From positions 1 through 64,000 of the forward strand of contig SCTY01000057.1 of NCBI GenBank assembly GCA_004297625.1: a DNA stretch of 64,000 nt, in the 5' to 3' direction. Origin of the DNA: Betaproteobacteria bacterium. Its GTDB lineage: Bacteria > Pseudomonadota > Gammaproteobacteria > Burkholderiales > SG8-39. A model generated the notes under the pieces. The model worked only from the letters and a program-made list of their open reading frames with translations. It ran no database searches and was not told the origin of the DNA. The position numbers and the translations under genes are program-made. Positions 45,440-54,952 of this stretch are shown one piece after another; within the stretch, counting starts at the first letter, position 1, and every line of letters begins with the position of its first letter.

Positions 45440-45926
45440 AGCCGAAGCGCGTGAAGTCGCGGATGCGCATCGGGTAGAGGATGCCGTCCAGATGGTCGAC
45501 TTCGTGCTGCGCCACCCGGGCGTGGAAGCCGTCGACTTCGCGCTTGAAGCGCTTGCCGCGCTCGTCGAAGCCCGCATACCTCAATTTCTTCCAGCGCGGC
45601 ACCCAGCCGCGCATTCCGGGAACGGACAGGCAGCCTTCCCAGCCGTCCTCCATCTCGGACGAAAGCGGCGTCAGCTCCGGATTGATGAGCACGGTGTCGG
45701 GGACCTCCTCGACGTCCGGGTAGCGCGGATTGGACTTCACGCCGAAGATCACCACGCGAAGCTGCACGCCGATCTGCGGCGCGGCGAGCCCGGCTCCGTT
45801 GAGGTGCGCCATCGTGTCGCGCATGTCCTGCAGCAGCTGATTTAGTTCAGGGCTGTTGAACCTCGTGACGGGCAATGACTTTTGCCAAAGCCGAGGGTCA
45901 CCCATGCGTAAGACTTCCCGGATCAT
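45393..45926 (-). CDS. def: Peptide deformylase
   Basis: 177 residues. GAGLAAPQIGVQ, EGCLSVPGMRG (Cys ligand) and QHEVDHLDGILYP (two His, catalytic Glu) are intact; the first motif reads G-A-G-L-A-A-P-Q-I as usual. Removes the N-formyl group from nascent proteins. The ATG overlaps the stop of the phosphorylase gene upstream (ATGA). The C-terminal part overlaps glnD. Confidence 0.96.
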   Translation of the reverse strand: MIREVLRMGDPRLWQKSLPVTRFNSPELNQLLQDMRDTMAHLNGAGLAAPQIGVQLRVVIFGVKSNPRYPDVEEVPDTVLINPELTPLSSEMEDGWEGCLSVPGMRGWVPRWKKLRYAGFDERGKRFKREVDGFHARVAQHEVDHLDGILYPMRIRDFTRFGFNEALFPGQELPAEE

Positions 45927-46666
45927 CCTTCGCAGAGCTTCTCGATGATGCGCCGCACGCGCCCCATGGCCTCGTCGAGCACCTCGCCGATCTTGTCGAG
46001 CGGCACCGCGCGCTGGCTGTCGCCACGGCCGGCCGCGTAGTTCGCGACCACCGCGATGGTGGCGTACTCCAGGCTGATCTCGCGGGCGAGCGAGGCCTCC
46101 GGCATGCCGGTCATGCCCACGACATCGGCGCCGTCGCGCTCTAGCCGCTCGATCTCGGCCGCGGACTCGAGGCGCGGTCCCTGCGTCGCCGCATAGACCG
46201 CGCCGTCGACCAGCATTTCGCCGCAGTCCTTGGCGGCCGCGAGAAGCTGGCGACGCAGCTCGCGCGAATAGGGCTCGGTGAAGTCGATGTGATTTACCGG
46301 CAGGCCGACGCCTTCGAAATACGTCGACGACCGCCCCCAGGTGTAGTCGATCACCTGGTGCGGAAGCAGCAGCTGGCCGGGCCAGGTGTCCTTGCGGATG
46401 CCGCCGACGGAGGCGACCGATACGACGGAGTCGGCGCCGGCGTCCTTCAGCGCCCACAGGTTCGCGCGGTAGTTCACCTCGTGCGGCGCAATGGTGTGGC
46501 CGTAGCCGTGGCGCGCCAGGAACGCCACGGCGCGGCCGCGGATGCGGCCGAGCGTCAACGCGCCGGAAGGCTCGCCGTAAGGGGTGCGCGCCACCTTGCG
46601 CTGCGTCACCTCCATGATGCCGAGCTTGGACAGGCCGCTGCCCCCGATGATCGCCAGCAGCGGCAT
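45923..46666 (-). CDS. S-methyl-5'-thioinosine/thioadenosine phosphorylase
   Basis: 247 residues of the PNP/MTAP family: LLAIIGGSGLSKL, RHGYGHTIAPHEVNYRANLW, ATQGPRLESAAEIERLERDG, VVGMTGMPEASLAREISLEY. The GMTGMPEA stretch resembles the thioinosine-specific enzyme known from Pseudomonas more than the adenosine-specific form. It sits 2 nt behind hpt, whose product would reuse the hypoxanthine released from methylthioinosine. Specificity is inferred from these two points. Confidence 0.85.
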   Translation of the reverse strand: MPLLAIIGGSGLSKLGIMEVTQRKVARTPYGEPSGALTLGRIRGRAVAFLARHGYGHTIAPHEVNYRANLWALKDAGADSVVSVASVGGIRKDTWPGQLLLPHQVIDYTWGRSSTYFEGVGLPVNHIDFTEPYSRELRRQLLAAAKDCGEMLVDGAVYAATQGPRLESAAEIERLERDGADVVGMTGMPEASLAREISLEYATIAVVANYAAGRGDSQRAVPLDKIGEVLDEAMGRVRRIIEKLCEG

Positions 46667-46668
46667 CG

Positions 46669-47214
46669 CTATTCCTTCATCGCCCGGATTTCCGGCAGGT
46701 TGCGCCAGAACCCCTTCGCGTCCATGCCGCAGCCGAAGACGAAGCGGTCCGGAATGCGCAGGCCCACGAAGTCGGCCGCGATAGGCTTCTTGATGCCGAG
46801 CGTTTTCTCCACGAGCACGGCGCAGTAGAACTCGGCCGCGCCGAGCTCGAGCAGGCGCTCGCGGATGACGCTCATGGTCTCCCCGTGGTCGAGAATGTCG
46901 TCGACCACGAGCACGGCGCGCCCCCGGACCAGCCCGGGCGGCGAGACCTTCCAGTCGACGCCGGCGCCGCGCGTCGCGGCGCCGTAGCGGGAGGCATGGA
47001 TGTAGTCGAAGTCGAGCGGGAAGCGCAGCTGCGGCAGCAGCTGTCCGGCAAACACCACCGCGCCGCCCATGACGGCGAGCACCATCGGGTACGCGTTGGC
47101 GAGGCGTTGCTCGATTTCGGAGGCGAGGCGGCGCACGGCCGCCTGCACCTCTTCCGCACTCGCAACGAGCTCGGATTCCTCGAGGAACGCCCAAGCCTGC
47201 TTCGGGTCGGGCAT
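46669..47214 (-). CDS. hpt: Hypoxanthine-guanine phosphoribosyltransferase
   Basis: 181 residues. PRTase loop VVDDILDHGETMSVIRERLL and the substrate segment RIPDRFVFGCGMDAKGFWRN are diagnostic. Salvages hypoxanthine/guanine to IMP/GMP. The ATG at 47214 is chosen over an in-frame TTG two codons upstream. Directly followed by the methylthio-nucleoside phosphorylase. Confidence 0.9.
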   Translation of the reverse strand: MPDPKQAWAFLEESELVASAEEVQAAVRRLASEIEQRLANAYPMVLAVMGGAVVFAGQLLPQLRFPLDFDYIHASRYGAATRGAGVDWKVSPPGLVRGRAVLVVDDILDHGETMSVIRERLLELGAAEFYCAVLVEKTLGIKKPIAADFVGLRIPDRFVFGCGMDAKGFWRNLPEIRAMKE

Positions 47215-47223
47215 TCCCAAAGT

Positions 47224-48084
47224 CTAACGGGACTTCAGGTAGCGCGTGAACTCCCCGCCGATCTCGGGGTGGCGCAGGCCGTACTCGACCATCGCCTGCA
47301 CGTAGCCGAGCTTCGAGCCGCAGTCGAAGCGCCGCCCGGGCAGCCGCACCGCGAGCACGCGCTCGTCGGCGAGAAGCTTCGAGATGCCGTCGGTCAGCTG
47401 GATCTCGCCGCCCGCGCCCGGCGCCACCTCGGCGAGGCGCTCGAAAATCTTCGGCGTCAGCACGTAGCGGCCGATGACCGCGAGATTCGAGGGCGCGTTC
47501 GCCGGCTTCGGCTTTTCCACGATGCTGTGGATGCGCGCCGTATCGCCCTGCATCTTGTCGATGGTGACGATGCCGTAGCTCTGCGTCTGGTCGCGCGGCA
47601 CTTCCTCGACGCCGAGAAGCGAGCATTGCTCGTGCGCGAAGATTTCCGCCATGCGCGCCATCGCAGGCGGCTGGGAGTCCATCAGATCGTCGGCGAGGAT
47701 CACCGCAAAAGGCTCGTTGCCGACGACGTTCTGGGCGCACAGCACCGCGTGACCGAGCCCCAGGGGCTCGGCCTGGCGCGTGTAGATGCAGCGCACCCCT
47801 TCCGGCAGAACGGAGCGCGTCATGTCGAGGAGCTCGCCCTTGTTCTTGCGCTCGAGCTCGGTTTCGAGCTCGTAGGCCTTGTCGAAGTGGTCTTCGATGG
47901 CGCGCTTGTTGCGGCCGGTGACGAAGATCATCTCGGTGATGCCGGCCGCGGCCGCCTCCTCCACCGCGTACTGGATGAGCGGCTTGTCGACGATCGGCAG
48001 CATTTCCTTCGGGCTTGCCTTGGTCACCGGCAGGAACCGGCTGCCGAGCCCGGCGACCGGGAAGACCGCTTTTCTGAGTTTCAC
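47224..48084 (-). CDS. galU: UTP-glucose-1-phosphate uridylyltransferase
   Basis: 286 residues: AVFPVAGLGSRFLPVTKASP, PKEMLPIVDKPLIQYAVEEA, LGHAVLCAQ, ILADDLMD, GGEIQLTDGIS, GRRFDCGSKLGYVQA. Makes UDP-glucose. The ATG overlaps the ligA stop (ATGA). Confidence 0.97.
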   Translation of the reverse strand: MKLRKAVFPVAGLGSRFLPVTKASPKEMLPIVDKPLIQYAVEEAAAAGITEMIFVTGRNKRAIEDHFDKAYELETELERKNKGELLDMTRSVLPEGVRCIYTRQAEPLGLGHAVLCAQNVVGNEPFAVILADDLMDSQPPAMARMAEIFAHEQCSLLGVEEVPRDQTQSYGIVTIDKMQGDTARIHSIVEKPKPANAPSNLAVIGRYVLTPKIFERLAEVAPGAGGEIQLTDGISKLLADERVLAVRLPGRRFDCGSKLGYVQAMVEYGLRHPEIGGEFTRYLKSR

Positions 48085-50186
48085 CTGGGGGACGCCTTGT
48101 TCAGGAGTTCAAGAAATTCCGGCTCGTCGAGCACCTTGACGCCGAGGCTGCGCGCCTTGTCGAGCTTCGCTCCGGCTTCCGCGCCGGCCACGACGAAGTC
48201 GGTCTTCTTCGACACTGAGCCCGCCACCTTGTGGCCGCGCGCCTCCAGCTCGGACTGCGCCTGCTCGCGCGTCATGGAAGAAAGCGCACCGGTCAGGACG
48301 AAGGTTTTTCCTTCCGGCGCCGGGCTCGGTGCGGTTTGCCGCAGCCGCACGCCTGTGCGCGGCGCGGTGAGGCGCGCGATCACCTTGCGATTGTGCGGCT
48401 CGTGGAGGAATTTCGCGATGCTGTCCATGAGTTCCGGGCCGATGCCCTCCAGCGGCACCTTGAGCGCGGGCTCGCCGCGCTTCTTGCGTTGGGCATTCTG
48501 CTTTCGGACGCTTTCCTTGTCAGCCGCGAGCTTAGGCCAATCGGCATGCGCCAGGGCTTCGAGCGATCTAAATTCGCGCGCGAGGATCCGCGCCACCTCC
48601 TCCCCTACTCCGGGGATGCCGAGCGCAAAAATGAGCCGGTGCAGCTCGGCGTCGCGCGACTTTTCGATCTGCCCGACGAGGTTGCGCGCCGACTTCTCGC
48701 CCATGCGCTCCAGCTCCGCCAGCGCCGCTTCCTTCAGTTCGTAAAGGTCGGCCGGGCTGTCGACTAGGCCCCGGTCCACCAGCTGCTCGACGATTTTCTC
48801 GCCCAGGCCCTCGATGTCCATGGCGCGGCGCGCGGCAAAATGCAGCAGCGTCTGCTTGCGCTGCGCCTTGCAGTAGAGCCCGCCGGTGCAGCGAGTCGCC
48901 GCCTCGCCGGGAACCCGCACGACCGGAGAGCCGCATTCGGGGCAGTGCTGCGGCATTTCGAAACGCTCCTCGCGCCGCCGCGGGCCCTTGGCGCGCACGC
49001 CGACGACCTCCGGAATCACGTCGCCGGCGCGCCGCACGACGACGGTGTCCCCGACCCACACGTCCTTGCGCCGCAGCTCGTCTTCGTTGTGCAGCGTGGC
49101 GTTGGTGACGGTGACGCCGCCGACGAACACCGGCTTGAGGCGCGCGACCGGCGTGAGCGTCCCGGTACGGCCCACCTGCACGCCGATCCCCAGCACCTCG
49201 GTGGTTTCTTCCTGCGGAGGAAACTTGTGCGCGAGCGCCCAGCGCGGCTCGCGCGCCAACGCGCCGAGCCTGCGCTGCAGATCCAGGCGGTTCACCTTGT
49301 ACACGACGCCGTCGATGTCGAAAGGCAGCTGCGCGCGCTGCTCTCCGATCCGGCGGTGGTAATCGACAAGCTCGTCGGCGCCGTGCACCACTTTCCGCGC
49401 CGGGTGCACCGGAAGCCCGAGCTTCTCCATCGCGTCCAGGAGCTCGCTGTGCCGGGCGAACTGCTTCCATCCCTCGACGCGCCCGACGCCGTAGGCCGAA
49501 AAAGTGAGCGGCCGGCGCGCGGTCACCTTGGGGTCCAGCTGTCTCACGCCGCCCGCGGCCGCGTTGCGCGGGTTGACGAAGGTCTTCTGCCCCGCGGCGC
49601 TTTGCCGCTGGTTCAGGCGCTCGAAGTCGGCGCGCGTCATGTAGATTTCGCCGCGCACCTCGAGCAGCGCGGGCGCCGAGCCGTGCAGCCTTAGCGGGAT
49701 GCTGCGTAGGGTCCGCACGTTCGGCGTCACGTCTTCGCCGGTTTCGCCGTCGCCGCGCGTGGCGCCCATTACAAGCTCGCCATGCTGATAGCGCAGGTTG
49801 ATGGCGAGGCCGTCGAACTTCAGCTCGGCCAGGTATTCGACCGCCGGATCCCGCGGCGACAGTCCGAGTTCGCGCCGGATGCGGGCGTCGAACTTCGCCG
49901 CGCCGGCGTCGTCCGCCTCGGCCTCCGTGCGGATCGAAAGCATCGGCACTTCATGGCGCACGGGAGGAAGCTCGCCGCGCGCCGCCCCGCCAACGCGCTG
50001 AGTGGGGGAATCGGGAGCGAGGAGCTCGGGGTGCTTCGCTTCGAGCTCCTGCAATTCACGGAAAAGACGGTCGTACTCGGCATCCGTGATTTCCGGCGCG
50101 TCCTCGACGTAATACAGCCGGTTATGGCGCTCGATCTCGGCGCGCAGCGCTTCGGCGCGCGCCCGGGCCTCCTTCGGCGCCGTCAT
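48081..50186 (-). CDS. ligA: NAD-dependent DNA ligase
   Basis: 701 residues. Ia domain (RAEIERHNRLYYVEDAPEIT), adenylation Lys in LKFDGLAINLRY, the OB fold, the zinc finger with CPECGSPVVRVPGEAATRCT, HhH repeats and a C-terminal BRCT domain (GKTFVLTGALSSMTREQAQS). Joins Okazaki fragments. ATGA overlap with zipA upstream. Confidence 0.97.
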   Translation of the reverse strand: MTAPKEARARAEALRAEIERHNRLYYVEDAPEITDAEYDRLFRELQELEAKHPELLAPDSPTQRVGGAARGELPPVRHEVPMLSIRTEAEADDAGAAKFDARIRRELGLSPRDPAVEYLAELKFDGLAINLRYQHGELVMGATRGDGETGEDVTPNVRTLRSIPLRLHGSAPALLEVRGEIYMTRADFERLNQRQSAAGQKTFVNPRNAAAGGVRQLDPKVTARRPLTFSAYGVGRVEGWKQFARHSELLDAMEKLGLPVHPARKVVHGADELVDYHRRIGEQRAQLPFDIDGVVYKVNRLDLQRRLGALAREPRWALAHKFPPQEETTEVLGIGVQVGRTGTLTPVARLKPVFVGGVTVTNATLHNEDELRRKDVWVGDTVVVRRAGDVIPEVVGVRAKGPRRREERFEMPQHCPECGSPVVRVPGEAATRCTGGLYCKAQRKQTLLHFAARRAMDIEGLGEKIVEQLVDRGLVDSPADLYELKEAALAELERMGEKSARNLVGQIEKSRDAELHRLIFALGIPGVGEEVARILAREFRSLEALAHADWPKLAADKESVRKQNAQRKKRGEPALKVPLEGIGPELMDSIAKFLHEPHNRKVIARLTAPRTGVRLRQTAPSPAPEGKTFVLTGALSSMTREQAQSELEARGHKVAGSVSKKTDFVVAGAEAGAKLDKARSLGVKVLDEPEFLELLNKASPR

Positions 50187-51022
50187 GAGAAGACGCGCAG
50201 GGCGAGAGGGCTGCCCGGCTCGATGCCGAGTTCCGCAAGACGCGCGCGGACCGCATCGAGCTCCGCGCGAATGGTGGAAAGCGCGCGCTCATCGAGCGGC
50301 TTGCCGTTGTCGTCGACGAGCCGGCCGCCGTGGGCCGCCGCCATGTCGCGCGCGGTGCGCACCATCGCCTCGTAGCTTTTCTCGAGCTCCGCCGTGCGCG
50401 GCACGTCGAGCAGCAGCGTGACGCCGTCGGCGCGCGGCGCCGCCTGGAACGATTCGCCCGGCGGCAACTCGGCTTGCGGCACGCCCAGCACATGCAGGGC
50501 GATCTGGATATCCACTTCGACGCAGGCGCGATCGAGCTCCTGCGCGGCGTCGAGCGCCTGCCGCATTTCCGGCGCCGATACCGTGGCGCCATGCGCCGCC
50601 GCAATCGATTCCACTTGCGAGCGAAACTCGAGCAGCCGCGCTTCGCCGATCACGCCGTCGCGGCTCACCATCTGCAGGGCCGCCTGCGCCGAGTCCGGGC
50701 CCGAATCGGCGAGCGTCGCGCGCGGCGCAAAGCGGCGCTCGAGCCCGGCCCACTCGGCGCCGAGGCGCTCGGCGCTCGTGCCTTCGAGCTCGATGACGTA
50801 GTCGATCCCCGGCCGTGCCTGCGGTTGCGGGTTTTGCGCCAGCGCGTCGATCGTCGGCTCGCGGCGCGCTGCGGGCTCCCCGAGCAGCGCGTCGGCGTGC
50901 TGCGAGCCGAAAGCGCGCTGCGCATCGCGGCGCGTTGCGCGCTCCTGGACGCGGTTGTAGACGAGCACCCCGGCGACCGCGACGGCGCCGATGATCAGCA
51001 GACCGAGCTGGAGGTCGGTCAT
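50183..51022 (-). CDS. zipA: ZipA-like cell division protein
   Basis: 279 residues. One N-terminal membrane helix (LQLGLLIIGAVAVAGVLVYN), a short linker, and a C-terminal FtsZ-binding domain (VEVDIQIALHVLG, DGVTLLLDVPRTAELEKSYE, MAAAHGGRLVDDNGKPL). Tethers FtsZ to the membrane. The order smc-zipA-ligA is conserved in many Proteobacteria. Linker shorter than the E. coli one. Confidence 0.88.
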   Translation of the reverse strand: MTDLQLGLLIIGAVAVAGVLVYNRVQERATRRDAQRAFGSQHADALLGEPAARREPTIDALAQNPQPQARPGIDYVIELEGTSAERLGAEWAGLERRFAPRATLADSGPDSAQAALQMVSRDGVIGEARLLEFRSQVESIAAAHGATVSAPEMRQALDAAQELDRACVEVDIQIALHVLGVPQAELPPGESFQAAPRADGVTLLLDVPRTAELEKSYEAMVRTARDMAAAHGGRLVDDNGKPLDERALSTIRAELDAVRARLAELGIEPGSPLALRVFS

Positions 51023-51028
51023 GTGCTC

Positions 51029-54000
51029 CTAGGCTGCGAGCTCCTCCCGCATGCGGAGCGCCTCCTCGATGTCTACCGCCACCACGCGCGAGACGCCCGA
51101 CTCGGGCATCGTCACGCCGACCAGCTGCTGCGCCATTTCCATGGAAATCTTGTTGTGGCTGATGAACAGGAACTGCGTTTGCGCGGACATGCGCTTCACG
51201 AGCTCGCAGAACCGCTGGGTGTTCGTGTCGTCGAGCGGCGCGTCCACCTCGTCGAGCAGGCAGAACGGCGCCGGGTTGAGCTGGAACAGCGAGAACACCA
51301 GCGAAATGGCCGTCAGCGCCTTTTCGCCGCCGGAGAGCAAATGTATGGAGCTGTTGCGCTTGCCCGGCGGCTGGGCCATCACCTGCACCCCGGCGTCGAG
51401 GATTTCCTCGCCCGTCATCACGAGCTTCGCCTCCCCGCCGCCGAAGAGGCTCGGGAACAGCGAGCCGAAATGCCGGTTGACGCTCTCGAACGTTTCGCGC
51501 AGCAGCTCCCGGGTTTCGCGGTCGATGCGGCGGATCGCGTCCTCGAGCGTGTGGACGGCCTCCTCCAGATCGGCCGACTGCGAGTCGAGAAAGCCCTTGC
51601 GCTCCCGGCTCGTCGTGAGCTCCTCGAGAGCGGCGAGGTTGACGGCGCCGAGCTCGGCGAGCGCCTGGGTGATGCGGGTGATCTCGCCCTGCAGCGAAGA
51701 GGGCCGCGGCGCGCGCTCGGCCTCGGCGGCAAGCACCGCTTCGTCGGCGCTCGCCTCGCGCAGCTGCGCCTCGAACTGCTCGAAGGAGAGCTGCGCGGCC
51801 TGCTCCTTGAGCCGCAGCTCGCCGACCCGGTCGCGCAGCGGCGCGACCCGCGCCTCGATCTGCAGCTTCCCCTCCTCCAGCTCGCGCAGCGCCGCGGCCG
51901 CGGCTTCGACGGCATTGCGAGCTTCCGCGAGCGTCTTCTCGCACGCAATCCGCGCCTCGACCGCCGCATCGAGCGCCTCGCGCACCGCCGGGATCGGATC
52001 GTTGGCCAGCTCTTCGTTGAGCTTCGCCACTTCCAGGTCGGCGCGCTGGATCTGCTGGTCGATCATCTTCACCGAGTTGTCGATCTCGGTGATCTTGGAG
52101 CTGCACTCGCGCTCGCCGAAGAGCGCGTCCTGCGCCTCGCGTTCCGCCAGCTGCACGGCGCGCCGCTGCTGCGCCAGGGCCGTCTCGGCGGCCACATGGG
52201 CAGCGCGCGCCGCATCCAGCCGCTCGCGGGCGGCGGCGATGTCGGCGCCAAGGCGTTCCTGGTTGGCGCGCGAGTCCGCCAGCGCCCGCTCGCCGCTTTC
52301 CATTTCCGCGCCGACCTGCTCGAGCTCGGCGCCGACCTGGGCAGCGCGCTCGCGATAGCGCTCGTGCGCCTGCATGAGCTTCAGGTGCTCGATTTGCGCA
52401 TCGTGGTGCGCGTTCTGGCGCGCCGAGATCTCGAGCCTTGCCCGCTCCAGGGCGGCGTTGCGCTCGGCGAGCTGCGCGTCGCAATCCTCGAGCTCCTTTT
52501 GGGCGGCGGCCAGCCTTGCCTGCATCTCCTGCAGCCGCTTTTCGAGCTCCTCGATTTCCGCCTGGCGCGCGAGCAAGCCGGTGTCTTCCGCGTCCGGCGC
52601 ATGCAGGCTCACCGTGTGGCGGGTGAACTGATGGCCTTCGCGGGTCACGAACATGCCCGCCGGCGGCAGCGCCGCGCGCAGCTCGGCGGTGGGCGGCGCT
52701 TCCGCAACGAAGACGCCCGCGAGCCAGTCGGACAGCGCGCCGCCCACCGCAGGGTCGGCGGCGTGGATCTTCGAGGCCAGGGTCGCGAAGCGTGCCTCGG
52801 GCGCCTGCTCGCCGGCGGCGCGCTCGAACAGGCTCGCTTTCGACGGGGGCCCGTCCGCGATCACCGCGGCGAGCGCGCCCGGGCCGGTGAGCTCGAGCGC
52901 GTGCAGCCGCTCTCGCAAAACGGATTCCGCGGCGCTCTCCCATCCGTGGTCGATGCGCAGCTTCTGCCATAGCGGCGGCAGGCCTCCGAGCCCGTGCCGC
53001 TCGAACCACTCGCGCAGCGGCGCGTTTTCCTCGACCGCGGCCTGGATCTGGCGCAGCGTGGCGATTTGCGCCTGCACGGCGGCGTGCTCGCGCTGCGCCG
53101 CATTGAGCGCTTCGCCCGCCGCGGTTTTCTGCGCTTCCAGGCTCGAAACCTCGGCCTGCAGCGCTTCGCTGGCTTCTTCGGCGGCGCGCACCGCCGCCTG
53201 CAGCTCGGCCATGCGGGCTTCGAGCCCGCTCACCGCTCCCGCGTCGGGCTCGGCGAGCGTGCGCAGCTCGCCCTCGAGGCGCTCGCGCCGCTGCTCGAGC
53301 GCCTGCCTGCCGCGCTCGAGGTGCGCCAGGTTCGCCTGCTCCAGCTGCAGCCGGCTCTCCGCCTGCATGAGCTGGCTGCGCGCCTCGTTGAGGCGCTCCT
53401 GGGCGCCGCGGAAAGCCTGCTCGGCCTGGGGCAGGGCCGCATTTTCGCTTTCGAGCCGGTGCTTCGATTCGCTGACGCGCTGCTTCGCCGTCTGGGAGCG
53501 CGCCGCCCACATGTGCAGCGCCTGCGTGAGCTGCGAGCGCTGCTCGCGCCACGATGCGAGCTGCGCGCGGCGCTCGGTGTGCTCGCTTTCCAGGCGCTGG
53601 CGCGTTTCCTCCGCATACCGCAGCTCGGATTCGTGCGTGGCGACGCTGGCGTTGGCGGCGTAAAGCGCAGCCTGCGCCGCATTGAGCCCGTCTCCCGCGA
53701 GGTAATGCGCCGAGCGCGCAGTCTCGATGCGCGACTCGATGCCGCGCAGCGCGGCGTTTTCGGCCTCGAGCTCGTTCGTGACCTTGCCGATCTCCTGCGA
53801 GTGGCGCTCGCGCTCGCTGCCCGCATCGCGCCGGCGCAGGTACCAGAGCAGGTGCTGCTTGAGATGGAGCTCGGCCTGCAGCTCGTTATAGCGCGTGGCG
53901 ACCTTCGCCTGGCCCTCGAGCTTTTCCAGCTGGACGCCGAGCTCGGTGCGGATGTCGGTGATGCGCGCGAGGTTCTCGCGCGTGTCGGCGAGCCGGTTCT

Positions 54001-54541
54001 CGGTTTCGCGCCGCCGCTCCTTGTACTTCGAGATGCCCGCCGCTTCCTCGAGGAACACGCGCAGCTCCTCGGGCTTCGCCTCGATCACGCGCGAGATCAT
54101 GCCCTGCTCGATGATCGCGTAGGCGCGCGGCCCGAGCCCGGTGCCGAGGAAGATGTCGGTGATGTCGCGCCGGCGCACGTGCGTGCCGTTGATGTGGTAG
54201 CTCGACTCGCCGTCGCGCTGCAGGACGCGGCGCACCGAGATCTCGGCGTACTGCGACCACTGCCCGGCCGCGCGGCCCTGCGAATTGTCGAAGATGAGCT
54301 CGACCGAGGCGCGCGCGAGCGGCTTGCGGTTCACCGAGCCGTTGAAGATCACGTCCTGCATCGAATCGCCGCGCAGCGCCGCAGCGCGCGTCTCGCCGAG
54401 CACCCAGCGCACCGCGTCGATGACGTTGGATTTTCCGCAGCCGTTGGGGCCGACGACGCCGACCAGCTGGCCCGGCACGCTGATCGAGGTTGGATCGACG
54501 AAGGACTTGAATCCGGACAGTTTTATTTGAGTGAGGCGCAC
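51029..54541 (-). CDS. smc: Chromosome partition protein SMC
   Basis: 1170 residues. P-loop GPNGCGKSN at 31-39, two long coiled coils, a hinge around residues 500-680 (PLREWFERHGLGGLPPLWQK region), and C-terminal ABC signature LSGGEKALTAISLVFSLFQL with Walker B FCLLDEVDAPLDDTN. The GTG start at 54541 (V-R-L-T-Q-I-K-L) is the family start. Condensin ATPase for chromosome organisation; scpA and scpB are not in the window. The gene is divergent from queF. Confidence 0.97.
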   Translation of the reverse strand: MRLTQIKLSGFKSFVDPTSISVPGQLVGVVGPNGCGKSNVIDAVRWVLGETRAAALRGDSMQDVIFNGSVNRKPLARASVELIFDNSQGRAAGQWSQYAEISVRRVLQRDGESSYHINGTHVRRRDITDIFLGTGLGPRAYAIIEQGMISRVIEAKPEELRVFLEEAAGISKYKERRRETENRLADTRENLARITDIRTELGVQLEKLEGQAKVATRYNELQAELHLKQHLLWYLRRRDAGSERERHSQEIGKVTNELEAENAALRGIESRIETARSAHYLAGDGLNAAQAALYAANASVATHESELRYAEETRQRLESEHTERRAQLASWREQRSQLTQALHMWAARSQTAKQRVSESKHRLESENAALPQAEQAFRGAQERLNEARSQLMQAESRLQLEQANLAHLERGRQALEQRRERLEGELRTLAEPDAGAVSGLEARMAELQAAVRAAEEASEALQAEVSSLEAQKTAAGEALNAAQREHAAVQAQIATLRQIQAAVEENAPLREWFERHGLGGLPPLWQKLRIDHGWESAAESVLRERLHALELTGPGALAAVIADGPPSKASLFERAAGEQAPEARFATLASKIHAADPAVGGALSDWLAGVFVAEAPPTAELRAALPPAGMFVTREGHQFTRHTVSLHAPDAEDTGLLARQAEIEELEKRLQEMQARLAAAQKELEDCDAQLAERNAALERARLEISARQNAHHDAQIEHLKLMQAHERYRERAAQVGAELEQVGAEMESGERALADSRANQERLGADIAAARERLDAARAAHVAAETALAQQRRAVQLAEREAQDALFGERECSSKITEIDNSVKMIDQQIQRADLEVAKLNEELANDPIPAVREALDAAVEARIACEKTLAEARNAVEAAAAALRELEEGKLQIEARVAPLRDRVGELRLKEQAAQLSFEQFEAQLREASADEAVLAAEAERAPRPSSLQGEITRITQALAELGAVNLAALEELTTSRERKGFLDSQSADLEEAVHTLEDAIRRIDRETRELLRETFESVNRHFGSLFPSLFGGGEAKLVMTGEEILDAGVQVMAQPPGKRNSSIHLLSGGEKALTAISLVFSLFQLNPAPFCLLDEVDAPLDDTNTQRFCELVKRMSAQTQFLFISHNKISMEMAQQLVGVTMPESGVSRVVAVDIEEALRMREELAA

Positions 54542-54583
54542 GGAAAAAATGATACCATCGCTCGGCTTTTTTTCGGGTCCGTC

Positions 54584-54952
54584 ATGCCCTCGCGTCCCAG
54601 CAAGAAGCTGGACACGTTTCCCAATCCTGCGCCTGAGCGCGACTACCGGATCCACATGGAGATTCCGGAGTTCACTTGCGTGTGCCCGATGACCGGACAG
54701 CCGGACTTCGCCACGCTGCTGCTCGACTACATCGCGGATCGGCGCTGCGTCGAGCTGAAGTCCCTCAAGCTCTATATCTGGTCGTTCCGCGACCAGGGCG
54801 CGTTCCATGAAGCCGTGACCAACCGCATTCTCGACGACCTCGTGCGCGCGCTTCGTCCGCGCTACCTGCGCCTGGAAGCGAAGTTCAGCGTGCGCGGCGG
54901 CATCTACACGACCGTCGTCGCCGAACACCGCAAGAAAGGCTGGCGCGGCTGA
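54584..54952 (+). CDS. queF: NADPH-dependent 7-cyano-7-deazaguanine reductase (short QueF)
   Basis: 122 residues of the single-domain T-fold type. IPEFTCVCPMTGQPDFATLL holds the catalytic Cys and Asp; ELKSLKLYIWSFRDQGAFHE is the QueF signature (E-S/L-K-S-x-K-x-Y-x-x-S-F/W-R); FSVRGGIYTTVVAEHR closes. Reduces preQ0 to preQ1 for queuosine. Divergent from smc; its stop overlaps the presumed dapC start. Confidence 0.94.
   Translation: MPSRPSKKLDTFPNPAPERDYRIHMEIPEFTCVCPMTGQPDFATLLLDYIADRRCVELKSLKLYIWSFRDQGAFHEAVTNRILDDLVRALRPRYLRLEAKFSVRGGIYTTVVAEHRKKGWRG

Noticed and set aside
50289..53552. Very long antisense reading frame opposite smc and zipA
   Set aside because: Arg/Ala/Gly-rich low-complexity product with no family, explained by high GC opposite a strongly coding strand. 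Same verdict for long frames opposite bamA, senB-MFS and ligA.
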